A stretch of DNA of 34,541 nucleotides from a virus, in the IMG/VR virus record IMGVR_UViG_3300037247_001844, positions 1-34,541 of that record; one strand, given 5' to 3'. The translations under genes and the position numbers were made by a program. The notes beneath the pieces are model-generated. The model worked only from the letters and a program-made list of their open reading frames with translations, did not search any database and was not told where the DNA came from. Positions 22,768-29,696 of this stretch are shown piece by piece (the stretch's first letter is position 1; each line of letters starts with the position of its first letter).

Positions 22768-23887
22768 CGTTTAGAAAGTCTTTATGATCGGGATCTGGTT
22801 TATCCGTACTATTTCCAATAGCCGGAATTATAAAATCAATTCTAGGAGGAAGGGGATTTGCGAAATTCATAGTTGTAAAACGATCTATGATTTGTGGTTG
22901 AATTGCTTTTCTAAGAATTCGAGCGTCATGATTCTTATATTCTGCCCTTACATCGGTATGGGTACGAGAAAGAGCGTAAGAACCACGCCGTCCCTCCTCT
23001 ACTGTTTGGGTCGCACCTAAAGCGGCCTTCGACATCTCAGCATTACACGCATCGATCATATTTTGATAACTGATATCACCCTGAGAAACCTTGGCGAAAT
23101 CAAGAGTAAATGAATCCGGAATTGAAATACCAGAAGAATTCTGTAAGTCTTCAAGTGCAGCATTAGCGGCGTTTTGTAAAGCCTTTGAGGTATCACCGCT
23201 GGGATATTTCATGATTGCAGTTGGGCCGCCAAACTTTTCAAGGAAAATAGCCCAAAATTTAAAACCGGTTTCTTTTTTAAACCAATAATACCAATATAGT
23301 TTTTCTAATAATGGTTTTCCATATGGAGAATGCGAATCAAAACTAGCGTGTAGAAAATTTTCCATTGGTAATTTTTTTTCTTCGCTGAAATCCGCAGGTT
23401 TGAAATATAAATCATAACCGGTTTTCTTTCTGACTTTAAATATGAAATTTTGTTGGGGATGAAGAATCAAACGATTAATAATAATCTTATCCCGGAATTC
23501 ATCGTTTTCATTTGTTGGCCTGGAAACTATTTCATGAATAGAAAATCCTTTTGGAATAGCATCGAGGATATCAAAGAAATGATTTTCAATTGGTATTTCA
23601 TCGAGAAGGAATTGGATGAATATTGCTTGTTCAAGTGCTTCTTGAGAATCATTCTTAGGAGTAAGTTTATAAGGAAACGAACCCGCTCCCATTTTACGAG
23701 TTGTTATTATTGAATACACATGGGCATCGGTGTCAAGCATTTTATCATAATAATCAAAACCCTCATGTTGTAATATCTTATCCGGTGAACGTAATTCGAT
23801 TTCAAATTTTGAGAATAAGTCCTTATTTAATAAAATAACACTATCTTCTCTTACCGATGATTTAACTTTTGCCTTTGTGGTTGCCAT
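22760..23887 (-). CDS. Portal protein, Mu gp29-like (DUF935), 375 aa
   Basis: LRSPDKILQHEGFDYYDKML and DTDAHVYSIITTRK match the N-terminal portal motif. FHASFDSHSPYGKPLLEKLY-type and WFKKETGFKFWAIFLEKFGG give the wing/stem region. ALGATQTVEEGRRGSYALSR with H-T-D-V-R is the DUF935 C-terminal motif. At 375 residues it is shorter than Mu gp29 (about 500). The start has no Shine-Dalgarno, and a TATAAT (complement of 23892-23897) lies only 4 nt upstream, so transcription may begin at or near the start codon. Confidence 0.88.
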   Translation of the reverse strand: MATTKAKVKSSVREDSVILLNKDLFSKFEIELRSPDKILQHEGFDYYDKMLDTDAHVYSIITTRKMGAGSFPYKLTPKNDSQEALEQAIFIQFLLDEIPIENHFFDILDAIPKGFSIHEIVSRPTNENDEFRDKIIINRLILHPQQNFIFKVRKKTGYDLYFKPADFSEEKKLPMENFLHASFDSHSPYGKPLLEKLYWYYWFKKETGFKFWAIFLEKFGGPTAIMKYPSGDTSKALQNAANAALEDLQNSSGISIPDSFTLDFAKVSQGDISYQNMIDACNAEMSKAALGATQTVEEGRRGSYALSRTHTDVRAEYKNHDARILRKAIQPQIIDRFTTMNFANPLPPRIDFIIPAIGNSTDKPDPDHKDFLNDV

Positions 23888-23949
23888 AGAGATTATATAA
23901 GAAATTATTGCTTAAATTGCAAGATCTTTTTCAGGCATGAAAAAATGAG

Positions 23950-23961
23950 ATAGTATACTAT
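23950..23961. promoter_or_regulatory. 12-bp palindrome ATAGTATACTAT upstream of the portal gene
   Basis: A perfect palindrome in the 237-bp gap between TerL and portal, upstream of a TATAAT at 23897-23892. It could be an operator for the capsid operon. Short AT palindromes are common in such sequence, so the weight is modest. Confidence 0.35.
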
Positions 23962-24017
23962 ATTAAGATAATTATAATTTTGATCCAGATATGATTTCAT
24001 ATAATCCCTATCTAAAA

Positions 24018-24120
24018 AGTTATAAAGGTTATGCTCGCTTCGCTCACACTGCCTCCGGCGGGAGTTTTCTCAAGGGCAAAGACCAGCTCCGCTATGCGCT
24101 CCGCATTTCGCCTTCGGCGA
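24018..24120 (-). repeat. Dispersed element copy B followed by a row of 3-nt-loop mini-hairpins
   Basis: 24018-24079 repeats the 9519-9571 element. Within and beyond it five tiny hairpins with 3-nt loops line up. On the + strand: CGCttCGC core at 24037-24043, GCCtccGGC 24051-24059, AGCtccGCT 24085-24093, ATGCGctcCGCAT 24094-24106 and TCGCCttcGGCGA 24108-24120. Read on the - strand their loops are GAA, GGA, GGA, GAG and GAA. Single-stranded DNA GCGNAGC hairpins of this kind are exceptionally stable. The last stem ends 4 bases from the terminase stop codon. Confidence 0.7.
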
Positions 24121-24124
24121 TTAG

Positions 24125-25648
24125 CTAAAAATTAGACAAATGTTCTTGATACTTAGATTTATTCTTAAATAATTTACTCTGAGTCACAATTCTTTTTGTA
24201 GGAGTAAAATTAACTCGCTGCGACATCGCCATAACCGAACTTTTCTTATAAACGAAATCAAATAACACATCAAATAATGCGGCGCCCACGGCAAGACTTG
24301 ACGAATCAATGGCATCATCAAGTTCATCAGATGGGCCGATTAATTTAAAAGAAGCACCGCTATATATTTTCTCACAATTCAAAAATTGCCTGGTCAATGA
24401 AGTCCACGGTCCAAAATCTTTTATCCGAGGCCGAATCAATCTCTTGTATTTTATTTCATTCAAAAGTTTGTCGTGAAGATTTGGAAGATTAAAAGCAGTT
24501 ACCGGAATTACTTTTTCACCAAAGGTTGCCTTTAGAAAATCCGTATTGGTATCACCCACACCCGTGGATTCCGACCATATCTTTTTTATTCTCGGATATC
24601 TGTTTAAAAACCGTTGGATCTCTATGTGTTGGATGGGATAATCATCGCCTTGTAATTCAAGGAGGTCAATAAATTTCAAACATTCCAGAGTCTTTTCAAT
24701 TAAAGTCACAAACGTATTTGTTGTAGTTTTGCCCCAATCTATACCGACATAAAGATTATCTGAAGTAGTTTCGCCGGGATTATAATTCCCAATCATATCA
24801 ATATTATCCCAGAGTTCAGGAGTAATGGGATTACCGGTTTTCAAATTCCAGATTAGACGAAAGTTTAATTGGAATTCAAGAGAGTCTCTAGATATTCGTG
24901 TTAGCTCTTTCAAAACCCATTTAGCATAATTAACAGAATATTTCTGTGCCTCTTCATATGCAATTCGAGAATGAAAACCTTCTTTTTTATTAATTTGGAT
25001 TTGATTATAAAAAGAAAGTTTAGCAGTCCATGAAATTCCATAAGAAACTATTGTACCATTAGTGGATGAAACCATTGGAGAATATGCTTTGTGCCAAGAG
25101 TAAGCAACGATTTTATGAGCTTCGTCAAATATAAGAAGATGCGCACTCTCACCTTCGGTTACAGAAATAGGGTTCCCAGACATGGCAATCATAGTGGAGC
25201 CATTGCTAAGACCAAAAAGATCTAAAGATTTATTTATAACCTCTATTTCAAGATCTGTTAATAATTCAATAAAAGCAGGTTTGAATGAAATACCTTTTAA
25301 TCTTCTCAGAGGAATTCTAGTCTGTTTGATTTTAGGCGCAACGATTACAACATTAAAACCATTTTCGAAAACGTGAAGACTTGGGAAGCGATCTGTATAC
25401 TTTTTTCGTTTAGCAAGTTCCGGAAAGATAATCATACAAATTAAAGCCAGTACAATTATTGATGAAGTTTTTCCTGATTGTCTTGAACGTTCCCGAGTAA
25501 GAGAATTACCATAGCCGAATAATATATCTTCAAGTTCTTGTAATAAATCTTTTAATTGATATGGATATAAATTTTCGGTAAAGATATGTTTCTTTACTAC
25601 GGATAAGAAGTTTGAAGGAAGGAGATTTAATATTTCAACTTTGGTCAT
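24125..25648 (-). CDS. Large terminase (ATPase plus nuclease), 507 aa
   Basis: An arginine-containing Walker A variant RERSRQSGKTSS lies at about 52-63, Walker B HLLIFDEAH in the middle of the ATPase domain, and SNGTIVSYGISWTAK follows as the coupling motif. The nuclease domain begins DNLYVGIDWGKTTTNTFV (first acidic residue), with SESTGVGDTN and a C-terminal ELDDAIDSSSLA completing the RNase H-type acidic cluster. It packages phage DNA into proheads through the portal. Confidence 0.92.
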   Translation of the reverse strand: MTKVEILNLLPSNFLSVVKKHIFTENLYPYQLKDLLQELEDILFGYGNSLTRERSRQSGKTSSIIVLALICMIIFPELAKRKKYTDRFPSLHVFENGFNVVIVAPKIKQTRIPLRRLKGISFKPAFIELLTDLEIEVINKSLDLFGLSNGSTMIAMSGNPISVTEGESAHLLIFDEAHKIVAYSWHKAYSPMVSSTNGTIVSYGISWTAKLSFYNQIQINKKEGFHSRIAYEEAQKYSVNYAKWVLKELTRISRDSLEFQLNFRLIWNLKTGNPITPELWDNIDMIGNYNPGETTSDNLYVGIDWGKTTTNTFVTLIEKTLECLKFIDLLELQGDDYPIQHIEIQRFLNRYPRIKKIWSESTGVGDTNTDFLKATFGEKVIPVTAFNLPNLHDKLLNEIKYKRLIRPRIKDFGPWTSLTRQFLNCEKIYSGASFKLIGPSDELDDAIDSSSLAVGAALFDVLFDFVYKKSSVMAMSQRVNFTPTKRIVTQSKLFKNKSKYQEHLSNF

Positions 25649-25678
25649 TTTCCATCTATTCCCTTGTTAGAAATCTTT

Positions 25679-25897
25679 TTAGCTAAAATCTTTTTTTATA
25701 TTTTTAGTGAGGATGTCTTTTGTCCGTATTGATATTTCCTTGTATTCACCTGCTATACATTGCCCCATAAAGTGATTCCACATTTCCTTTTTTGTAAAAG
25801 TTGGATTTACTTTAGAAGTTCTATCGTCTGCAACGTCTATCTTTGTTAATAGATAATCACTCAGGTCTTCATAGGTTTTTATTTCATCTAAAATCAT
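25679..25897 (-). CDS. Hypothetical 72-aa protein upstream of TerL
   Basis: Acidic N-terminal helix (MILDEIKTYEDLSDYLLTKI) then VNPTFTKKEMWNHFMGQCIA and a basic tail. GGAG lies upstream. The KEMWNHFMGQ pattern is helical and might be a small DNA-binding or terminase-associated protein. No family recognised. Confidence 0.5.
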   Translation of the reverse strand: MILDEIKTYEDLSDYLLTKIDVADDRTSKVNPTFTKKEMWNHFMGQCIAGEYKEISIRTKDILTKNIKKDFS

Positions 25898-25935
25898 TAT
25901 TGTTCTCCGCTAAAAAGATTCCTAACAAACTCATA

Positions 25936-25985
25936 CACCTAACCGAGCATACCCATGTGATTCGTACACGCTCAATCGGTAGGTG
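25936..25985. other. Intergenic hairpin
   Basis: CACCTA at 25936-25941 pairs with TAGGTG at 25980-25985, and the stem continues with CCGA/TCGG and GC/GC after small bulges. It lies in the 100-bp gap between two small leftward genes. No T-run, so more likely RNA stability or regulation than termination. Confidence 0.45.
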
Positions 25986-25997
25986 ATTCCCGACCTG

Positions 25998-26282
25998 TTA
26001 TGCGCTTCGTGGTACTGGCATCCAGTGTGTTACTGACTGAGTAAAACGGAGGCATTTCCTCCCTGCTGTCCCAATCCACCATTTTCCAATTGAATGAGGA
26101 TTAAACCACAAGTAAGCTACTGCCTTACATAGCGGTTCATCATTTGTTTTATATGTTGCTAAACACCACATAGCCTTAGTTGGTTCACCAGGAATCCAGC
26201 GCATAACCACCTGAAGATCAACCCCTTCATTATGCGAAGTTTCTACGTTTTGACATTCTTTATCTAGTTTATTTTTGTCCAT
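25998..26282 (-). CDS. DUF551-like protein, 94 aa
   Basis: AGGAG lies 8 nt before ATG 26282; ATG 26288 is too close to that site. The C-terminal end QSVTHWMPVPRSA matches the xVTHWMPLP signature of DUF551 proteins, which are common small phage proteins with a Trp-rich body (KWWIGTAG). The middle (VVMRWIPGEPTKAMWCLATY) fits poorly, so the fold is tentative. Function unknown. Confidence 0.6.
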   Translation of the reverse strand: MDKNKLDKECQNVETSHNEGVDLQVVMRWIPGEPTKAMWCLATYKTNDEPLCKAVAYLWFNPHSIGKWWIGTAGRKCLRFTQSVTHWMPVPRSA

Positions 26283-26328
26283 ATTCATTTCTCCTGTTCG
26301 GGGTGTCTTAGCTATGACAGATAGATGG

Positions 26329-26547
26329 CTAGTCATATATACCGATATCCCATTCAAAGCACAAGAATGCGATATTTACACCTCGAAAATAATCATACCA
26401 GGCAAAATGTAGTCCAATACCCCACCCTCGCAGATTCATGTAAGGGACATTCTTTTTTGTTAGTATATGCCATCTATTAACTACTACAACTGGCCGGTAA
26501 AGCTCCTGCTGTATATATAAATCTTTAAAGTCTTTTTGTGTAAACAT
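26329..26547 (-). CDS. Aromatic-rich small phage protein, 72 aa
   Basis: ATG 26547 has GGAG upstream, inside a longer frame that would need TTG. The second half LRGWGIGLHFAWYDYFRGVN and IAFLCFEWDIGIY is typical of a widespread small phage protein with a GIGxxFAWYDxxxG motif, known by pattern only. Function unknown. Confidence 0.6.
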   Translation of the reverse strand: MFTQKDFKDLYIQQELYRPVVVVNRWHILTKKNVPYMNLRGWGIGLHFAWYDYFRGVNIAFLCFEWDIGIYD

Positions 26548-26594
26548 TTTAGTTTTCTCCAATAAGGCGGCTGCCCATGACTGCTAGATTATTT

Positions 26595-26810
26595 TCATTC
26601 CAGAATTTTTGCCTTAATTTTATAATTATGAGTTTTGGAATCAGATAATTTTATCCTATTCCTTTCCAGATACATAGGAAATTCATCAATCAACTGATCG
26701 CCGCTAAATAATTGTATCATTGTGAAAATGGGTATATTATCTCTATCGACATGAAGTGAACACAAATTTTTATATATTATCAACAATTTATTTATTATTA
26801 CTAGTTTCAT
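26595..26810 (-). CDS. Hypothetical 71-aa protein
   Basis: MKLVIINKLLIIYKNLCSLH then VDRDNIPIFTMIQLFSGDQL and an ERNRIKLSDSKTHNYKIKAK end. Beta-like strands and a basic tail, no motif. It overlaps the end of the next upstream gene by 23 bases. Confidence 0.45.
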   Translation of the reverse strand: MKLVIINKLLIIYKNLCSLHVDRDNIPIFTMIQLFSGDQLIDEFPMYLERNRIKLSDSKTHNYKIKAKILE

Positions 26811-27036
26811 TTATTGAATCATATGATTTTTTATGTATAAATAATCCACAAATCGTACAACGATAACCAATTCTTACATCGTACATTAATTCATTACAAC
26901 ATCTATCATGTTTTATATTTACTATACCGACTTCAGATATAATCCGATTATTCTTTATTGAGATTCTTCTCTTGTCTGCCACGTTGCATTTTATCTTGTT
27001 GGCTGGTAGTGATCTCACGTTTTGATTTAATCCCAC
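26788..27036 (-). CDS. Zinc-ribbon-like small protein with uncertain start
   Basis: The C-terminal half KHDRCCNELMYDVRIGYRCT then ICGLFIHKK has CC...CxxC, a likely zinc ribbon. The annotated frame starts at a GTG inside the preceding 51-residue gene and its first 35 residues look like a shadow of that gene. The true start is probably between 26950 and 26880, but no ATG with a ribosome site is evident there. Confidence 0.45.
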   Translation of the reverse strand: MGLNQNVRSLPANKIKCNVADKRRISIKNNRIISEVGIVNIKHDRCCNELMYDVRIGYRCTICGLFIHKKSYDSINETSNNK

Positions 27037-27103
27037 CTTTAGAAGCCAAGTATCGTGCGATTATTTTATCACTGATTTGTTTTAAACATAACGGACATTT
27101 CAT
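26948..27103 (-). CDS. Small CxxC...ASKGGIKSKRE-type protein, 51 aa
   Basis: MKCPLCLKQISDKIIARYLA then SKGGIKSKREITTSQQDKMQ. The N-terminal CPLC knuckle followed by xxASKGG...K(S)xRxLT..Q...M matches a recurrent small phage protein with a zinc knuckle and a basic helix. It runs through the first part of the next frame, explaining the latter's odd N-terminus. The type is recognised by pattern; function unknown. Confidence 0.65.
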   Translation of the reverse strand: MKCPLCLKQISDKIIARYLASKGGIKSKREITTSQQDKMQRGRQEKNLNKE

Positions 27104-27252
27104 TTTTTTATTTTCTTAATCCGATCAACAAAACAACGATTATAGGATTATCGCTCACATCTATCCATGCACTGTCACCACATACCCTTTTTTATTTAAT
27201 TCCATTAAACATGATAAGCATAGTTCTGATTTTTGCTCAGCAATATTAACCG
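27104..27252 (-). other. Gap with fragmentary coding, possible eroded small gene
   Basis: On the - strand one frame reads VAVNIAEQKSELCLSCLMEL then NKKGYVVTVHG and stops, with a CLSC pair. An overlapping frame gives KRVCGDSAWIDVSDNPIIVV and LLIGLRK. Both look coding but neither has a start codon with a ribosome site. This may be one small zinc protein gene broken by a frameshift at an A6G3 run near 27190. Confidence 0.35.
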
Positions 27253-27477
27253 CTACCTTCCCTCTATATCCTTGGTTAGGTGTACATTAAATTTTGTTTT
27301 TATTCTACCCTGTATGAGACTAGTACTGATTTCTATATTTGTATAAGCACCTCCATCGCCCCATCCATCCCATCCCCTGAAAGTGTCTCCGTCTTCTGAC
27401 GTTTTTTCAGTTTGAAACCATAGCCAATGTTTCAAATATTGTATTTTTATAGCTATATATTTTTCTTCTGCACTCAT
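27253..27477 (-). CDS. Hypothetical 74-aa protein
   Basis: ATG 27477 follows AAAGGG; the longer frame starts at a GTG without a site. MSAEEKYIAIKIQYLKHWLW then WDGWGDGGAYTNIEIST, rich in Trp and Gly in the middle. No motif. Its leader starts at a TTATGATA promoter-like element near 27525. Confidence 0.5.
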   Translation of the reverse strand: MSAEEKYIAIKIQYLKHWLWFQTEKTSEDGDTFRGWDGWGDGGAYTNIEISTSLIQGRIKTKFNVHLTKDIEGR

Positions 27478-27538
27478 CTTTACCCTTTCATTAATGTACA
27501 CCTACCCAATAAAAAACTATATTATCATAACCATTAAG

Positions 27539-27895
27539 TTATTTTATTTTACAATAATAAGGTTTCTTAATTTTAGGATGATAGTCTTCATGTCTTAAAA
27601 TACCATTATAATGTAAGCACCGATGCTCAACCTTCTCAGTTCTTTGCTGATATTCCTTTGGACTTAAATATTCACAGGTATCACAATATTTTAATAAAGG
27701 ATTTCCCCATTTACCAAAGACAATATCAATTGTTGGCTTTTTACCAGTAAAAGGAATTCTTATCAATATCGACATACCGATTCTTTCCTTACCTTCTTGT
27801 TCACGAGTTATAGCTTTATCTATTAATGGAGAACCAGCAGCTTGATTAGCAATACACATAAAAAAAGATCCGATACATATTGTCTTATTCTTCAT
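27539..27895 (-). CDS. Small conserved phage protein with EYLSPKE and HRCLHY motifs, 118 aa
   Basis: CDTCEYLSPKEYQQRTEKVE then HRCLHYNGILRHEDYHPKIK with a C-terminal YYC give Cys/His positions consistent with zinc binding. This C-x2-C-x-YLSP...HRCL-Y...H...HP pattern occurs in short phage proteins known by pattern only. No Shine-Dalgarno; a good promoter ends 7 nt before the ATG, implying a leaderless mRNA. Confidence 0.65.
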   Translation of the reverse strand: MKNKTICIGSFFMCIANQAAGSPLIDKAITREQEGKERIGMSILIRIPFTGKKPTIDIVFGKWGNPLLKYCDTCEYLSPKEYQQRTEKVEHRCLHYNGILRHEDYHPKIKKPYYCKIK

Positions 27896-27902
27896 AATTC
27901 AA

Positions 27903-27931
27903 ATACTATCATAACCGCTTATGCTTGTCAA
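27903..27931 (-). promoter_or_regulatory. Promoter with TTATGATAGTAT motif; leaderless start
   Basis: TTGACA (complement of 27926-27931), a 17-bp spacer, then TAGTAT (complement of 27903-27908). The ATG at 27895 begins 7 nt after the -10, at the expected transcription start. The spacer end and -10, TAAGCGGTTATGATAGTAT, recur at three other starts in this block. Confidence 0.6.
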
Positions 27932-27932
27932 G

Positions 27933-28031
27933 CTAATTCATGAAACCTTCCACCTTCATCCCCTTATTAACAGCCAACTCATATTCCTCTTTCACACCAA
28001 CATATATATTATAATCACCAAGCCTTTTCAT
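27933..28031 (-). CDS. 32-aa peptide
   Basis: MKRLGDYNIYVGVKEEYELA then VNKGMKVEGFMN. Composition looks coding and the ATG lies close after a TTATGATA element (near 28045-28038), like its neighbours. Too short to classify. Confidence 0.5.
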   Translation of the reverse strand: MKRLGDYNIYVGVKEEYELAVNKGMKVEGFMN

Positions 28032-28052
28032 AGAATTGTTATATCATAAACA

Positions 28053-28568
28053 CTAAGTTAATTGCTTCCTAATGTGCGTTTTCTTAATATTCTTCGCCAT
28101 ACTTAATATCATACGTATTGCTTCTTCTTCTTCAGGAGTTAAATCTCTGTCCATTTGCTTTAACTGCTTATCTGGAAAAATTTCGTTTTTCTGTAAAAAA
28201 GCCCTGTAATAAAAATTTAAGCCATCTTTAAGTTTTTGCCTATAAGCATCGTGCTCAATTTCTATTTCCATCATACATGTAGAAGTCACCATCACCCCAA
28301 GATGCTTACGCTTTTTCCTTGATGTCCATGTGGACACGTCTTTGCCTAATATGCGATACATTATTTGATTCAATAACCGGCAGTCAAATTCATCACACCA
28401 TTTAAACCAATACATTTTTTCCTTCTCGCTTTTAATATCAAGTAAAGTTAGTCTATATTTTTTCAACATTGCACGTAGTATTTGACTAGCATTTTTCTTT
28501 TCACCGCCAATTCCACGCTTAGATAAAATAAGTAATTTTTCAAGCTTACGTTTTAAATTATCCTTCAT
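28053..28568 (-). CDS. DUF2786 protein, 172 aa
   Basis: ATG 28568 starts MKDNLKRKLEKLLILSKRGI then GGEKKNASQILRAMLKKYRL, the DUF2786 N-terminal signature (KI-x2-LL-A-x4-GGEKENA). A Cys/Trp-containing middle and an acidic C-terminal stretch (DLTPEEEEAIRMI) follow. The frame is open to 28694, but the TTATGATAGTAT element (28584-28579 on -) places transcription about 10 nt before this ATG. Function of DUF2786 is not known to me. First gene of the leftward transcript next to the control region. Confidence 0.75.
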   Translation of the reverse strand: MKDNLKRKLEKLLILSKRGIGGEKKNASQILRAMLKKYRLTLLDIKSEKEKMYWFKWCDEFDCRLLNQIMYRILGKDVSTWTSRKKRKHLGVMVTSTCMMEIEIEHDAYRQKLKDGLNFYYRAFLQKNEIFPDKQLKQMDRDLTPEEEEAIRMILSMAKNIKKTHIRKQLT

Positions 28569-28578
28569 TGTATTTATC

Positions 28579-28599
28579 ATACTATCATAAGCGCTTACG
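28579..28599 (-). promoter_or_regulatory. TTATGATAGTAT promoter element with TAAGCGCTTA palindrome
   Basis: On the - strand GTAAGCGCTTATGATAGTAT ends at 28579. TAAGCGCTTA is a perfect palindrome. TTGCTA lies 17 bp before TAGTAT as a weak -35. It drives the DUF2786 gene with almost no leader. Confidence 0.55.
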
Positions 28600-28694
28600 A
28601 ATAGCAAGGAAATAATGTTATAGCTTTGACCAAATTGATCTAATAGGAATATAAGAAAAACGACTAATTTCAAACGCAAAATAAAAACACACAC

Positions 28695-28756
28695 AAAACA
28701 ACATAAAAAAACACATAAAAAAAAATAATATTTTTTTAATTTTTTTTTAAGAAAAA
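28695..28756. other. A- and T-rich stretch beside the array
   Basis: Long A and T runs (A8, T7, T9) in about 50 bp with almost no G or C, immediately next to the repeat array. Such a stretch could be an easily melted DNA-unwinding element or a spacer. No gene is visible. Confidence 0.5.
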
Positions 28757-29545
28757 TAATGATAATCCGTTCCGCTAAGCAATTAAATTGCGAATGATAA
28801 TCCGTTTGGATTCAAAGTTTTAAGCCGCGCAAAAAAATCCGACCTCCTACAAAAAAACTTATACACAAAGTAATGAGAGAGCCGAATGATAATCCCGCAC
28901 AGGAAAGGCCAGCAACCGCACAAAAAAAATTCTGCGAGTAGAAGCTATATATAAACATGTCGAGAAGTAAAGCACGAATGATAATCCCTGCCAGAGCAAC
29001 CGGCCGAAGACAGATTCGCAAAATCCAGCGCAAGGAGCAAGACAGAGCAAAGCACTTAAAAACGCATAATGAAAATCCTATACAGAAATTCGCTATATGA
29101 GCCGAAAGCTATAATCGAATCCGTATATAAGAAGGCATATAAGGAAAGATGAATCCATAATGAAAATCCTATATAAGCTTTATTAAAAAAAGCGTAGGAA
29201 AATCCGTATATAAGAAGGCATATAAGGATATAGAAATAGAGAAACGTATAATGAAAATCTCAAAGAAGTAAATTATTAAAAAGAGTTAAAGTGAATGTAT
29301 TACATACAGCGAAAGAGTTGTCTATATAAAAAAGAATTATAATAATGAAAATCTTATAAATATAAATAAAAAATTAAAATTAAATACATAGCGAAGCTAT
29401 ACAAAAAGAAAAGAAATTTTTTTTAGAAAAATTTGTAATAATGAAAATCTTGTTGAATAGAAAAATTTTTTGCGCTTCGCTCAAATAAATAATAAGATAT
29501 TTTCTAATAGTAATAATGAAAATACTCTCTTTATAATGAAAATGC
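28757..29545 (+). repeat. Phased array of AATGATAATCC/AATGAAAATCT motifs, mostly 91-96 bp apart
   Basis: Eleven motif copies start at 28758, 28793, 28885, 28977, 29068, 29159, 29250, 29344, 29440, 29515 and 29535. Successive spacings are 35, 92, 92, 91, 91, 91, 94, 96, 75 and 20 bp. The first four read AATGATAATCC, the next two AATGAAAATCC, the next three AATGAAAATCT, the last two are degenerate. Intervening sequences mostly differ, except that two neighbours share a 28-bp identical block. A weaker AATCC or AATTC often recurs 42-50 bp into the unit. Every copy begins a tiny ORF (ATG ATA ATC or ATG AAA ATC; 4-40 codons), without ribosome sites. Confidence 0.85.
29118..29228 (+). repeat. 28-bp perfect direct repeat inside the array
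   Basis: The 28 bases at 29118-29145 (AATCCGTATATAAG then AAGGCATATAAGGA-type end) recur at 29201-29228. The two copies lie in adjacent array units but at different offsets (50 and 42 bases from the unit start), so local duplication with slippage shaped the array. Confidence 0.8.
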
Positions 29546-29554
29546 TAAAGGAAA

Positions 29555-29696
29555 TGGCAAAGTGAAATATATATCCGGCTTTATTAAAAATCATTACGCT
29601 TGCTGTCTGATAATTGCTTATTATCAGACAGAAAGCTAGCCGGATATATATTTCATCCTTCGGATTGACATAACTAATATTATGTCAGCTTTGCCA
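29555..29696. ncRNA. Large multi-branched foldback structure
   Basis: An outer stem TGGCAAAG/CTTTGCCA (29555-29562 with 29689-29696) closes a junction. It holds a perfect 17-bp stem (29564-29580 with 29638-29654, GAAATATATATCCGGCT type) capped by an internal 11-bp hairpin (29603-29613 with 29621-29631, loop TTGCTTA), a small ATCC-TTC-GGAT hairpin (29655-29665), and an 8-bp hairpin TGACATAA/TTATGTCA (29666-29687). All stems are perfect, which is far beyond chance. It could be a structured RNA or, as DNA, a cruciform or single-strand origin or packaging signal. The strand is undetermined. Confidence 0.75.

Noticed and set aside
27180-27200. Programmed frameshift at an A6G3 run
   Set aside because: The heptamer is not in the right phase for a classical -1 slip from the upstream frame, and neither reading frame has a clear start.
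28812-29050. Two - strand ORFs over the array
   Set aside because: They read the repeats backwards, overlap each other in different frames and lack ribosome sites and coding-like composition.
28757-29545. CRISPR array
   Set aside because: The repeat is only about 11 bp and drifts, spacers are about 80 bp, and no cas genes are present; the Cas4-like nuclease belongs to the recombination module.
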